DNA of 64,000 nt from Lacticaseibacillus daqingensis (GTDB lineage Bacteria > Bacillota > Bacilli > Lactobacillales > Lactobacillaceae): positions 124,001 to 188,000 of the forward strand of contig NZ_RHOH01000001.1 in NCBI RefSeq assembly GCF_003946115.1. The letters run 5' to 3'. The notes beneath the pieces are model-generated. The model worked only from the letters and a program-made list of their open reading frames with translations, had not been told where the DNA came from and did not search any database. Made by a program: the position numbers and the translations under genes. Positions 41,348-50,173 of the stretch are shown piece after piece (positions within the stretch are counted from its first letter, which is position 1; every line of letters begins with the position of its first letter).

Positions 41348-43888
41348 ATGATAGAAGTGCAATTAATGGTAAACGGCAATGTGAATCTGAACGCCGTGGA
41401 CGTCAGTCGGCCGGTTCAATTGACGTGGCTTGTCGAGACGCCCCCAACGACGCTGACGTTATGTGGCGGTGGGATTCAGCAAACACTCGCGGTGCAAAAC
41501 GCCCCGGGGCAGGTCCTGGATCTGAGCGCGTTCCCCGCGCGAACGACCGTGACCGCAACGTTACACTGTGAGACGCAGCAAGTGACCCAGCAGTTCGTCA
41601 CGGCCAGCGATGCGCTGGCGCGTGCGCCATGGATCACGCGGTTGGACGACCCCACAATGCGTGAGTTTGCGTTTTATGAGAACCGCCCCAACATGGTGTT
41701 TTCCCGTGAGTTTGATGCGGCGGATGCGGACCAGGTGTTTCTGGATATTGTGGGGTTGGGGTACTACCGCTGCTTGATCAACGGCCAACCGGTGAGCCCC
41801 GCCGAGTTGAACACGGACCTCACAACCTACCGCAAACGGGTTTACTTTGATACCTATCAGATCCAAGCCCTCCTGCAGCCGACCCATAACCTGATCACGG
41901 TGGAGTTGGGCAACGGGTGGTTCAACCCGGCACCATTGCGGATGAACATGAAGTATAACGTGCGAGACCGAATGAGCATCGGCTTCCCCTGCCTGGTTGC
42001 CAACCTTGAGTTCTATCGGGCCGGGCAGCTGATCGACCGGCTGACCACGGATCGGACCTGGCGCGTCACGGACGGGGCGCGGGTCTTCGATAACGTCTTT
42101 ATTGGCGAGCGAGTTCAAGTCGATGCGGCGCGGCCCGCGCGGATCGGGAAAGTCGTGCAGATCGCCAGCCCCACCGCGGAATTAGTGCCTTCTCGGATCG
42201 AAAAGGTGACGGTCGCCGCGCGGGTATCCACGTACCGCGTTGTGGCTCAGGATGACCAGCACTTTATCGTGGACTTTGGTCGCATTGTCTCGGGCTTTCT
42301 CGCCTGTGACCTAGCGGCGGCGTTTGCGGGCACGGTCACCATTGATTACGCGGAGCGGCTCGTTGCCGGCCGGTTGGACCAAGTCAGCACGATCCCGGGG
42401 ATCTACGGCCGCAATGATAGTGGCATCGACGAGGATCGCCCCGTGATGCAACACGATGAAGTGACCAAAGCGGCATCGGCAGACCCTTATCACTTCGAGA
42501 ACCGGTTCACGTACCACTCGTTTCGCTACGTGGAATTCACCGGCATTCAGTTGACGGAAGTGGCGCAGCTGACGGCCGAGATCGTGCACACGGCAATGCG
42601 CCCGCGGACCCAATTCAGCGCCAGCAATCCGCTTCTTGAGGAAATTTGGGCCCTGGCCAATACCACGAAGCTAAACAATATCCACTCCTATTACGAGGAC
42701 TGCGCACGCGAGCGATTGGGCTACGCGGGTGATGCCGCGATCCTGATCGACTCGCAAGTCTATGCGTTTGAGTCGCAGCAGATGATCGAAAAGGTGTGGG
42801 ATGACTTCCTGCTGGAGCAACACGAGGCCGGCGGGGTGACGCAAACCGCGCCGTACATGGGCATCAAGTCCAACGGCCCCTCCGACAAAGCGGGTGCTTG
42901 GGGGTGGCAGAAGGTCTTCACCGCCATCCCGCTGGCCCGGGCGCGGTACTACGGGCAAACCCAGATGACCCCAACAGAAGCGCAGGCCTTCAAGCGGTTT
43001 GCCAAGTATGTCTTAGCCTTCGACTATGACTACGCGAAACACTGCTGCTTGGGAGACTGGGCCGCCATCTCCGCCGTCTTTGTGGGTGGGGTGCACGGGC
43101 GCTCTGTGCCGCCCGATCAGGACTTTGAATGTGCGGTGATGTTCTACCTGAACCTGCGTGACATTCGCCGGGTCTTTCAGGTGTATGGACTTGAGGATGC
43201 TGACCTGCTCCAAGCCCTGGATGAGAAGTTGAGGACCGTGAAGGCAGCGATCAATGATGAGTTTTATCACGGAAAGGGGGTTTACGGGACGGGCAGCCAG
43301 TCTGCGAGTGCCTATGCGTTGTTTGCCGACATGGCACCGACAGAAGCGCGCGCAGCAGTGGCGACGCAGTTCATCACCCAGATCACCCAGACGGGCTACC
43401 TGGATTCAGGCATCTGGGGGATGAAGATGAGCTACGCCTTGCTGTATCAACTCGGGCGTGATGACCTGGTTTACCAATGGCTGACGCGGCGCCTTCAGCC
43501 GAGTTTTTACAGTATGGCCGCACTGGGCAATCAGACGATGAACGAGTTCTTTGATTTAGAAAACGGCTCGTTCAACCATGCGATGTTTAGCGCTTACACC
43601 CAATGGATGACGGAGCGGCTCCTCGGGTTGACCCTGGTGGACGCCAAGACGCTTCGCTTCGCCCCCTACTTGGGGCATGGCGAAGCGGCGATCGCCGGGC
43701 AATTGGGCGACTTGGCCACCGTCCGGCTGACAAAAACGCCAACCGGTTACGTTGTGGCGCTGACTTGGCAGCCCACCGTTACCTTGCAGATCGATCAGGC
43801 CGCGCTGGCCGCGCAAGGCTATCAAGTCGCGGTTGACAAGGCGGCGACCCGCGCCGAGGTCACCCTGACTGCAGTCAAAAACGCATAA
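41348..43888 (+). CDS. Alpha-L-rhamnosidase, GH78
   Basis: This protein of about 846 residues has N-terminal beta domains (rhamnosidase N and Bac_rhamnosid types, to about residue 420), then the (alpha/alpha)6 catalytic domain and a C-terminal beta domain. The catalytic-region motif YYEDCARERLGYAGDAAI (near residue 455) has the family acid residues, and YMGIKSNGPSDKAGAWGW follows. No signal peptide is present, so it should release L-rhamnose from imported rhamnosides in the cytoplasm. ATG 41348 lies close to a weak GAAAGGG; GTG 41357 or ATG 41366 are alternatives. It leads a transcript with a mannose-family PTS, its probable importer. Confidence 0.92.
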   Translation: MIEVQLMVNGNVNLNAVDVSRPVQLTWLVETPPTTLTLCGGGIQQTLAVQNAPGQVLDLSAFPARTTVTATLHCETQQVTQQFVTASDALARAPWITRLDDPTMREFAFYENRPNMVFSREFDAADADQVFLDIVGLGYYRCLINGQPVSPAELNTDLTTYRKRVYFDTYQIQALLQPTHNLITVELGNGWFNPAPLRMNMKYNVRDRMSIGFPCLVANLEFYRAGQLIDRLTTDRTWRVTDGARVFDNVFIGERVQVDAARPARIGKVVQIASPTAELVPSRIEKVTVAARVSTYRVVAQDDQHFIVDFGRIVSGFLACDLAAAFAGTVTIDYAERLVAGRLDQVSTIPGIYGRNDSGIDEDRPVMQHDEVTKAASADPYHFENRFTYHSFRYVEFTGIQLTEVAQLTAEIVHTAMRPRTQFSASNPLLEEIWALANTTKLNNIHSYYEDCARERLGYAGDAAILIDSQVYAFESQQMIEKVWDDFLLEQHEAGGVTQTAPYMGIKSNGPSDKAGAWGWQKVFTAIPLARARYYGQTQMTPTEAQAFKRFAKYVLAFDYDYAKHCCLGDWAAISAVFVGGVHGRSVPPDQDFECAVMFYLNLRDIRRVFQVYGLEDADLLQALDEKLRTVKAAINDEFYHGKGVYGTGSQSASAYALFADMAPTEARAAVATQFITQITQTGYLDSGIWGMKMSYALLYQLGRDDLVYQWLTRRLQPSFYSMAALGNQTMNEFFDLENGSFNHAMFSAYTQWMTERLLGLTLVDAKTLRFAPYLGHGEAAIAGQLGDLATVRLTKTPTGYVVALTWQPTVTLQIDQAALAAQGYQVAVDKAATRAEVTLTAVKNA

Positions 43889-43901
43889 TGGAGGTAGTGA
43901 A

Positions 43902-44384
43902 ATGACAATTACGGCAACACGCATCGATGGTCGACTGGTGCACGGCCAGGTGGCCAACCTTTGGACGACCAAGTTATTGATTGACCGAATCTTGGTGGTG
44001 GATGATGCGGTGGCGCAAAGCCAGATTGAAAAATCCGGCTTGCGCATGGCGACACCAACAGGGGTCCGGCTTTCGGTGTTGACTGTCGACACGGCAGCCG
44101 ACCACGTCCTGGCTGGGCGGTACGACAAGCAGCGCGTCTTCGTGGTGGCGAAGAAGCCGGCAACGCTCCTTCAGCTGGTTCAAAAAGGGGTGCCGATCAA
44201 AGAGATCAATGTCGGCAATATGTCCCAAAGCGATGACACGAAACATATCTCGAAGTCGATCAACGTTGCGCCGGCAGACGTGACCGCCTTTGAGCAGTTG
44301 AAGCAGCTGGGCGTTCGCCTCGTGGCGCAGATGGTACCAGCGGATGACGCACAAGACTTTGAAAAACTACTACGTAAGGAGTGA
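43902..44384 (+). CDS. PTS mannose-family IIB component (rhamnoside locus)
   Basis: This 160-residue cytoplasmic IIB has the phospho-His motif RIDGRLVHGQVANLW near residue 15. It passes phosphate to sugar taken up by the IIC/IID pair downstream. It lies 13 nt after the rhamnosidase gene, with ATGGAGG upstream, so a rhamnose-containing glycoside is the likely substrate. Like the other two mannose-family sets here, it has no IIA partner in the window. Confidence 0.9.
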   Translation: MTITATRIDGRLVHGQVANLWTTKLLIDRILVVDDAVAQSQIEKSGLRMATPTGVRLSVLTVDTAADHVLAGRYDKQRVFVVAKKPATLLQLVQKGVPIKEINVGNMSQSDDTKHISKSINVAPADVTAFEQLKQLGVRLVAQMVPADDAQDFEKLLRKE

Positions 44385-44389
44385 ACGGG

Positions 44390-45286
44390 ATGTCAATTCA
44401 GTGGTGGCAAATTTTAATTCTGACATTATATGCGGGTTATCAAGTAATTGATGAAATTCAGTTCTGGAGTTCCCTGAACACACCGATCTTTGGTGGCTTG
44501 CTGACGGGGCTCGTGATGGGCGACATGAAGACGGGCTTGGTGATCGGCGGGAGTATGCAGCTGATGGTCTTGGGGATCGGGACCTTTGGCGGGGCCTCGA
44601 AGCTGGATGCCAACTCTGGAACGATCCTGGCAACGGCATTCTCTGTCGCGACCGGGATGGATGCCACGCAGGCGGTTTCAACGCTGGCGGTGCCAGTTGC
44701 GAGTCTGATGATTTACATGGATATTCTGGGGCGCTTTACCAACACCTTCTTCGCGCACCGCATCGATGCCGAAGTTGAAAAAATGAACTACAAAGGGATC
44801 GAGCGCTACTTCGTGGCCGGGATCCTGCCTTGGTCCCTGTCACGCATGATCCCCGTGTTCCTTGCCCTGGCGTTTGGAGGCGGCTTGGTGGCCAAAGTGG
44901 TGGCTTATCTCAACGGCCCGCTGAAGTGGCTGGGTGATGGGATGTCCACTGCGGGGGCTGTGCTGCCAGCCGTTGGGTTTGCGATCTTGCTACGGTACCT
45001 GCCGCTTAAAAAGCACGTGTCCTACTTATTCTTGGGCTTTGTGATCACGGCGCTGCTGACCACCCTGTTTGGGAACATTCAGGCGATCGGGACCGCGGTT
45101 GGGAGTGTTGTGAAGAACTTCAGCGGCAGCTTCAACGGGCTGTCCATGCTGGCGATCGCACTGATCGGGCTGGCACTGGCGCTGATCAACTACAGCCACG
45201 CATCGGCGATGATCGAAAGCAAGGGGGCGGCTGCGGTCGCCACCGCGGTTGACGCGAAGGGGGAAATTGAAGATGACGAACTATAA
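44390..45286 (+). CDS. PTS mannose-family IIC component (rhamnoside locus)
   Basis: This membrane protein of about 298 residues has the IIC motif GLVMGDMKTGLVIGGSMQLM and GIGTFGGASKLD, close to the module B IIC. It forms the channel with IID. ATG 44390 has AAGGAG at 8 nt; GTG 44381 is an alternative that overlaps the IIB stop. Its 3' end overlaps IID by 14 nt. The C-terminus is extended by a short polar tail. Confidence 0.9.
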   Translation: MSIQWWQILILTLYAGYQVIDEIQFWSSLNTPIFGGLLTGLVMGDMKTGLVIGGSMQLMVLGIGTFGGASKLDANSGTILATAFSVATGMDATQAVSTLAVPVASLMIYMDILGRFTNTFFAHRIDAEVEKMNYKGIERYFVAGILPWSLSRMIPVFLALAFGGGLVAKVVAYLNGPLKWLGDGMSTAGAVLPAVGFAILLRYLPLKKHVSYLFLGFVITALLTTLFGNIQAIGTAVGSVVKNFSGSFNGLSMLAIALIGLALALINYSHASAMIESKGAAAVATAVDAKGEIEDDEL

Positions 45287-46079
45287 GTTAACGGATCAAG
45301 ACTTTCGCCAAATCAACCTGCGCTGCCTGTGCGGGTTCGAACTCGGCTGGAACTACGAACGGATGCAGGGCTCGGGCTATCTCTACACGATCTTGCCGCA
45401 ACTGCGCAAGATCTACGGCGATAATACCCCTGAGCTGAAGGAAATGATGCGGGTGCACACCCAGTTCTTCAATACCTCGAACTTCTTCAACACCATCATC
45501 ACGGGGATCGACCTTGCGCTTGAAGAAGAGCAGGGGGTCAAGGCAAAGGATGCCGTTGTCGGGATGAAGGCAGGACTGATGGGCTCCTTTGCCGCAATCG
45601 GCGACTCCATCTTTGGCGCCCTGCTGCCGGCCATCTTCGGGGCCATCGCGGCCACGCTGGCCATCAAAGGGAATCCGCTGGGGTTAGTCATCTGGTTCAT
45701 TGCGCAGATGGGCGTGATCCTGTTCCGGTGGAAGCAACTGCCATGGGCATACAAAGAGGGGGTCAACTTGGTCACGAAGATGGCCAACAAGCTCTCCGCG
45801 GTGACCGATTCCGCCAGTTTGATGGGGATCTTTATGGTTGGGGCGCTGGTCGCGACCATGGTGAACGTGAAATTCGCGTGGGCCCCAACGATTGGCTCGG
45901 TGCCACTGAACATTCAAAACAACCTGGACATGATCATGCCGCGCATGGTGCCGGCAATCATTGTGGGGCTGGTGTACTGGCTGCTGGGCAAAAAGGGGAT
46001 GACCTCAACGAAGGCCATCTTCCTGGTCCTTATCCTGTCAGTCCTGTTCTCCGCGCTCGGCGTTTTGGCGAAGGGCTAA
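45273..46079 (+). CDS. PTS mannose-family IID component (rhamnoside locus)
   Basis: This IID protein of about 268 residues begins MTNYKLTDQDFRQINLRCL and contains VVGMKAGLMGSFAAIGDSIFG, the cytoplasmic IID signature, followed by hydrophobic segments. It pairs with the overlapping IIC to import a rhamnoside. ATG 45273 is placed by AAGGGGGA. It is the last gene of the operon, followed by a 32-bp palindrome and a strong bidirectional terminator. Confidence 0.9.
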   Translation: MTNYKLTDQDFRQINLRCLCGFELGWNYERMQGSGYLYTILPQLRKIYGDNTPELKEMMRVHTQFFNTSNFFNTIITGIDLALEEEQGVKAKDAVVGMKAGLMGSFAAIGDSIFGALLPAIFGAIAATLAIKGNPLGLVIWFIAQMGVILFRWKQLPWAYKEGVNLVTKMANKLSAVTDSASLMGIFMVGALVATMVNVKFAWAPTIGSVPLNIQNNLDMIMPRMVPAIIVGLVYWLLGKKGMTSTKAIFLVLILSVLFSALGVLAKG

Positions 46080-46096
46080 GCCAAAAGGCGTGATGG

Positions 46097-46128
46097 CTCA
46101 GCGGCCGGCAATATTGCCGGCCGCTGAG
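46097..46128. repeat. Perfect 32-bp palindrome after the rhamnoside PTS
   Basis: Bases 46097-46112 are the exact reverse complement of 46113-46128 (outer arm CTCAGCGGCCGGCAAT). A hairpin is possible but there is no T-run; it may act as a transcript-stabilising end or as part of a double terminator with the hairpin at 46144. Confidence 0.6.
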
Positions 46129-46143
46129 TGCGCTTGCCGCACT

Positions 46144-46193
46144 AAAAACCCCAGCCACCGCAAGGTATCGCACCTTGTGGTGGCTGGGGTTTT
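46144..46193. terminator. Bidirectional rho-independent terminator
   Basis: AAAACCCCAGCCACC pairs with GGTGGCTGGGGTTTT, and CAAGGT with ACCTTG inside, giving a nearly perfect long stem. It separates the convergent IID gene and the minus-strand gene at 46201. Confidence 0.9.
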
Positions 46194-46200
46194 GTGGTCT

Positions 46201-46611
46201 GGGTCAGAAACTGAGCGTGTCTTCGCCGACCTGCGCCTCATCAAAGGTCGCGGCGTACACGGCCATCCCGGCGCGGTACTCCGGGGTGAAGCGACTGAAG
46301 CTTGGGTACTTCGCATCCATCGCGGCAAAGAACGCGCTGCGGTCGCTGACGCGCGTCACGTGCGCGCCGGTCACGCGCACGGTTTGGAAATTGACGGGCG
46401 CGGTTTCAAAAGACACGGTCGGGTTGGCGGTCAGCTCCGCCACTTTTTCCGCAGTGCCAGCGGTCCCAAAGTAGATCTTGTTGGGCTGGTCGGTGGCGTG
46501 CAGGAAAAAGACAAAGCGCACGCTGGGGGTGTGCCCCGCGGTGGTTTCGGTGGCCAAGGCGATCATTTCGGCAGTGGTCATCAGCTGGTTGTAAGTTTCT
46601 TCAACGGACAT
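46201..46611 (-). CDS. Pyridoxamine 5'-phosphate oxidase-like (FMN split-barrel) protein
   Basis: This 136-residue protein has the split-barrel flavin-binding fold: SVRFVFFLHATDQPNKIYFGT, KVAELTANPTVSFETAP and a C-terminal FDEAQVGEDTLSF. Family members bind FMN or F420-like flavins and reduce small molecules, or only bind the cofactor. Nothing in the neighbourhood suggests a pathway. It is a single gene between a terminator and the parS-containing palindrome. Confidence 0.75.
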
Positions 46612-46685
46612 AGCAAGGACTTCCTTCTCTGAATTTGCCTCCAGTATAACGCGTTTGAAAGCGCAAAGACAGGCACCTGAACGCC

Positions 46686-46725
46686 CACGGCCCCGGTTGT
46701 TTCACGTGAAACAACCGGGGCCGTG
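46686..46725. repeat. Perfect 40-bp palindrome centred on a parS site
   Basis: Positions 46686-46705 and 46706-46725 are exact reverse complements: the parS core (46698-46713) is extended by 12 bp of GC-rich symmetry on each side (CACGGCCCCGGT and its complement). It lies just downstream of accA on the minus strand, so it may also fold as a terminator hairpin for the fab operon. Confidence 0.8.
46698..46713. promoter_or_regulatory. parS: parS-type ParB/Spo0J binding site
   Basis: TGTTTCACGTGAAACA matches the consensus at all positions and is identical to the site at 35301. It forms the centre of the 40-bp palindrome. Confidence 0.9.
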
Positions 46726-46730
46726 AGGCG

Positions 46731-47492
46731 TTAAAACTGCCGGAACCGCGCTTGGCGCTGGGCCAGCAGCGTGGCGGCTGGCAGCTTAATTTTGGCGGCG
46801 AAGGCCGTGGTCAGGGCAGCCTTCAGGGTGGGGCCGAAGCTGGCCCCCTGATCGGGAATGATCCGCTCGATGACGTGCTGTTTCAGCAGCGTCTCTGGGG
46901 TCAGGCCCATCACACCGGCGGCTTCGTGCGCGCGGGTCACGTCCTTCCAGAGGATCGAGGCGAAGCCCTCCGGCGAGAGGATCGCGTACATGCTGCGGTC
47001 CGTCATCCAGACTTCATCGCCGGCGGCCAGGGCCAGCGCCCCGCCGGAGCCGCCTTCGCCGATCAGCACGGCGATTATCGGGACGGGCAGGGTGCTGGCG
47101 GTCAGCAGCAGGGACGCGATGGCCTCGCCTTGGCCGTTTTCCTCGGCATCGCGGCCGGGATACGCGCCAGGCGTGTTGATCAGGGTGAGCACGGGGCGGT
47201 GAAACTTGGCCGCCTGGTGCATCAGGCGCTCGGCCTTGCGGTAGCCCCAGGGCTCGGGCCCGCCAAAATGGGTGGCGAGCCGCTCCGCCAGGGTGTCGCC
47301 CTTGTCGGTGGCGATGACGGTCAGCGGCTGCGCCCCTAACCACCCAACGCCGCCGATGATCGCGGGGTCGTCGCCATGCCGGCGGTCGCCGTGTTGCTCG
47401 ACAAAACCGCTGACGAGCTGAGCGATGAGCGCGCGCACAGGCTCGGCCCGCGGGGTGCGCGCCGCTTGAACGATTTCATAGGCTTCAGTCAT
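46731..47492 (-). CDS. accA: Acetyl-CoA carboxylase carboxyltransferase subunit alpha
   Basis: This 253-residue crotonase-fold carboxyltransferase subunit has the oxyanion-type motifs LINTPGAYPGRDAEENGQGEA and GEGGSGGALALAAGD. With AccD it transfers CO2 from biotin to acetyl-CoA, making malonyl-CoA. It is shorter than the E. coli protein because the N-terminal helical region is reduced, as usual in lactobacilli. Its start overlaps the accD stop by 8 nt. It is the last gene of the fatty-acid operon. Confidence 0.95.
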   Translation of the reverse strand: MTEAYEIVQAARTPRAEPVRALIAQLVSGFVEQHGDRRHGDDPAIIGGVGWLGAQPLTVIATDKGDTLAERLATHFGGPEPWGYRKAERLMHQAAKFHRPVLTLINTPGAYPGRDAEENGQGEAIASLLLTASTLPVPIIAVLIGEGGSGGALALAAGDEVWMTDRSMYAILSPEGFASILWKDVTRAHEAAGVMGLTPETLLKQHVIERIIPDQGASFGPTLKAALTTAFAAKIKLPAATLLAQRQARFRQF

Positions 47493-48318
47493 GCGTCACC
47501 CCGCCGTTCATCGCCAGCAGAGCCGCGATCTGCTTGGCCAGTGCTGGACGTGGCACGATCAGATCGACGAAACCCTGCTTGAGCGCAGTTTCCGCCCGCT
47601 GGAAGTCATGCGGCAGCTGCTGGTTGATGGTGCTTTCGATCACTCGGCGGCCGGCAAATCCGATCATGGCGTGCGGTTCGGCGATGATGATGTCGCCTTG
47701 CATCGCAAAACTGGCCGTGACACCGCCCATCGTCGGATCCGTCAGGACCGTCAGGTAAAACAGACCGGCTTGGCTGTGCGCGGCCACGGCGGCGGAGACC
47801 TTGGCCATCTGCATCAGGGCCAAGATCCCTTCCTGCATCCGGGCGCCGCCGCTGGCTGTCAACACCACGACCGGGAGCCGCTGGGCGGTGGCGCGCGCGA
47901 AAAGGCGGGTCAGCCGCTCGCCGGCGACCTGCCCGAGCGACCCCATCATGAAGTCGGGCGCCATTACCGCCAGCGCACAGCGCTGGTCTTCGATGGTGGC
48001 CAGCCCGGTTTGGACGCTGTCGCGCTGGCCGGTGGTGGCTTGCACCTGGGCCCGTTTTTCGGCGTAACCGGGGAAGGCCGGGGCTGTCTTGAGGTCAACG
48101 GCCTCGTCCCACGGCGTGAACCGGTGCGTCAGCTGCGCCAGGCGGGCCGCCGTGGTGAGGCGCAGCCCGTAGCCGCAGTGCACGCACACGCGCGCCGCGC
48201 CGTAGCGCTTGCGGTATTCCGTGCGGTGGCAAAAGCCGCAGGTGACCCACAAGTCATCGGGCAGTGCGGATTCTCTTGCTTTGGCGTTGGCCGCCAAGGT
48301 TGCTGCATTTGGTCGCAT
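47485..48318 (-). CDS. accD: Acetyl-CoA carboxylase carboxyltransferase subunit beta
   Basis: This 277-residue subunit has the N-terminal zinc ribbon CGFCHRTEYRKRYGAARVCVHCG (four Cys) and the crotonase core VLTASGGARMQEGILALMQMAK. It forms the carboxyltransferase with AccA. The start at 48318 (MRPNAATLAANAK) follows AAGGGGGAA; a longer frame upstream lies partly in accC. It overlaps accA by 8 nt. Confidence 0.95.
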   Translation of the reverse strand: MRPNAATLAANAKARESALPDDLWVTCGFCHRTEYRKRYGAARVCVHCGYGLRLTTAARLAQLTHRFTPWDEAVDLKTAPAFPGYAEKRAQVQATTGQRDSVQTGLATIEDQRCALAVMAPDFMMGSLGQVAGERLTRLFARATAQRLPVVVLTASGGARMQEGILALMQMAKVSAAVAAHSQAGLFYLTVLTDPTMGGVTASFAMQGDIIIAEPHAMIGFAGRRVIESTINQQLPHDFQRAETALKQGFVDLIVPRPALAKQIAALLAMNGGVTHD

Positions 48319-48337
48319 CAAAGTTCCCCCTTTGGAA

Positions 48338-49702
48338 TCAATCAGCTGCGGGGGCAAGCCATTGCGGCAGCCAGGTCGTGGTGAGGTAATCCGTGGCGAC
48401 ATGGCCGTTTTGCACCTTCGGGTCGCGCAGGAGCGCCGCGTGCATCGCGGCGGTGGTGGGTAAGCCCACCACCCGTAGCTCGTGCAAGGCGCGCTGCATT
48501 CGGCTGAAGGCGGCCGCTTGGGTGTCGGCGTGCACGATCAGCTTGGCGATCATGGAATCATAGAACGGACTGATGACGTCACCGCTTTCCACGCCGCGGT
48601 CGACGCGGACTCCACGCCCCCCGAGCGGCCACCGGATCTGGTCGAGGTGACCGGCCGCTGGGGCGAAGGCGCGCGTGGGGTCCTCGGCGTTCAGCCGGCA
48701 CTCCAGGGCGACGCCGTGTGGGGCCAGGGTGCGGTCGGCGGCCAGGCTGTCCCCGTTGGCGATGCGCAGCTGCCAGGCCAGCAGGTCGACACCGGTGACC
48801 ATTTCCGTCACCGGGTGCTCCACCTGAATGCGCGTGTTCATTTCCATGAAGTAGCACCGCCCCGCCTTGTCCCGCAAAAACTCCAGGGTGCCGGCGTTGC
48901 AGTAGTGGACCCCATGGGCGATCGTGGCGGCCACTTGCTGCAGGTGCGCCCGCTGAGGGGCCGTCATGCTGAGGCAAGGGGAGAGCTCCATGACCTTTTG
49001 GCTGTTGCGCTGCAGGGAGCAGTCGCGCTCGGGAAACGTCCACACGTGACCGGCGCCGTCCGCCAGCACCTGCACCTCGATGTGCTGCGCCGGGGTGATG
49101 ATTTTCTCCAGGTACATGGCGGTGTCGTCAAAAGCGGCCGCGGCTTCGGCCTGGGCCTGCGCGAACACTTGCGTTAAGGCGGCTTCGGTCGCAACGCGGC
49201 GAATGCCTTTGCCGCCGCCGCCGGCCGCCGCCTTCAGCATCACCGGGTAGCCGAGCTTGGCCGCCGCGGTAGTGGCAGCGGCCACGTCGGTCACCACGCC
49301 GGAGCCGGGGATCACCGGCACGCCCAGCGCGGCTACGGCCGTTCGGGCCGCCGCCTTGTCGCCCATCGCGCGGATCGTCGCCGGCTGGGGGCCGATGAAG
49401 GTCACGTGCGCGGCCGCGCAGAGCTCGGCGAAGTCGGCGTTTTCGGCAAGAAAGCCGAAGCCCGGATGGATCGCCTCGGCGCCGGTGAGGACCGCCGCCG
49501 AGATAATGTTTTTCATATTCAGATAGGAGTCGCTGACCTTGGCGGGGCCGATGCAGATCGCTTCATCGGCCAGCCGCACGTGCAAGGCGTGCCGGTCGGC
49601 CACGGCGTACACGGCGACGGAGGCGATGCCCAGCTCACGCAGGACCTGAACCAGCCGCACCGCGATTTCGCCGCGGTTGGCGATCAGTACTTTCTTAAAC
49701 AT
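48338..49702 (-). CDS. accC: Biotin carboxylase subunit of acetyl-CoA carboxylase
   Basis: This 454-residue ATP-grasp enzyme carboxylates biotin on AccB. It has the N-terminal FKKVLIANRGEIAVRLVQVL, the glycine-rich ATP loop KAAAGGGGKGIRRV, and the catalytic FLRDKAGRCYFMEMNTRIQVEHPVTE region. The start at 49702 (MFKKV) follows GGAAG; an upstream GTG is less likely. It lies between fabZ and accD in the operon. Confidence 0.96.
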   Translation of the reverse strand: MFKKVLIANRGEIAVRLVQVLRELGIASVAVYAVADRHALHVRLADEAICIGPAKVSDSYLNMKNIISAAVLTGAEAIHPGFGFLAENADFAELCAAAHVTFIGPQPATIRAMGDKAAARTAVAALGVPVIPGSGVVTDVAAATTAAAKLGYPVMLKAAAGGGGKGIRRVATEAALTQVFAQAQAEAAAAFDDTAMYLEKIITPAQHIEVQVLADGAGHVWTFPERDCSLQRNSQKVMELSPCLSMTAPQRAHLQQVAATIAHGVHYCNAGTLEFLRDKAGRCYFMEMNTRIQVEHPVTEMVTGVDLLAWQLRIANGDSLAADRTLAPHGVALECRLNAEDPTRAFAPAAGHLDQIRWPLGGRGVRVDRGVESGDVISPFYDSMIAKLIVHADTQAAAFSRMQRALHELRVVGLPTTAAMHAALLRDPKVQNGHVATDYLTTTWLPQWLAPAAD

Positions 49703-49732
49703 GGCACACACTTCCTTGCTTTGGGGGTCGCG

Positions 49733-50155
49733 TCACTGAATGGCGAAGGTCAGCGTGGCGCTGCAGGCTAGGTCATCCCCGACGTAGGCCTTGGCGTCGC
49801 CGCTGCCGGCATTGGCCAGGCGCTTGGTCAGCGCGACCTCCAGCCGCAGCGTGTCGCCGGGGCGCACCATTTTGCGAAACTTCGCCTTGCTGATGCCGCC
49901 CAGGTAGACGGTCTTGCCCTTGAATTCGGGCAGCGTCAACAGCGCAATGGCCCCTGCTTGGGCCAGCGCCTCAAGCTCAAACACGCCAGGGAAGGTCGGG
50001 TTGCCCGGGAAATGCCCCTGGAAAATCGCCTCGTTCATCGACACGTTTTTGATCGCCACCACGCGTTCGCCGGGCGTCAGGGCGAGCACCCGATCCACCA
50101 TCAGCATCGGGTAGCGGTGCGGTAAAATCGTCATAATTTCTTCTGCTTCTAACAT
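49733..50155 (-). CDS. fabZ: 3-hydroxyacyl-ACP dehydratase FabZ
   Basis: This 140-residue hot-dog dehydratase has the catalytic His in ILPHRYPMLMVDRV and the family FQGHFPGNPTFPGVFELEALAQAG with the catalytic Glu. It converts 3-hydroxyacyl-ACP to trans-2-enoyl-ACP. It lies between accB and accC, as in other lactobacilli. A second, altered member of this family is at 56238. Confidence 0.95.
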   Translation of the reverse strand: MLEAEEIMTILPHRYPMLMVDRVLALTPGERVVAIKNVSMNEAIFQGHFPGNPTFPGVFELEALAQAGAIALLTLPEFKGKTVYLGGISKAKFRKMVRPGDTLRLEVALTKRLANAGSGDAKAYVGDDLACSATLTFAIQ

Positions 50156-50173
50156 ATTGTGTCCTCCTTGTGG

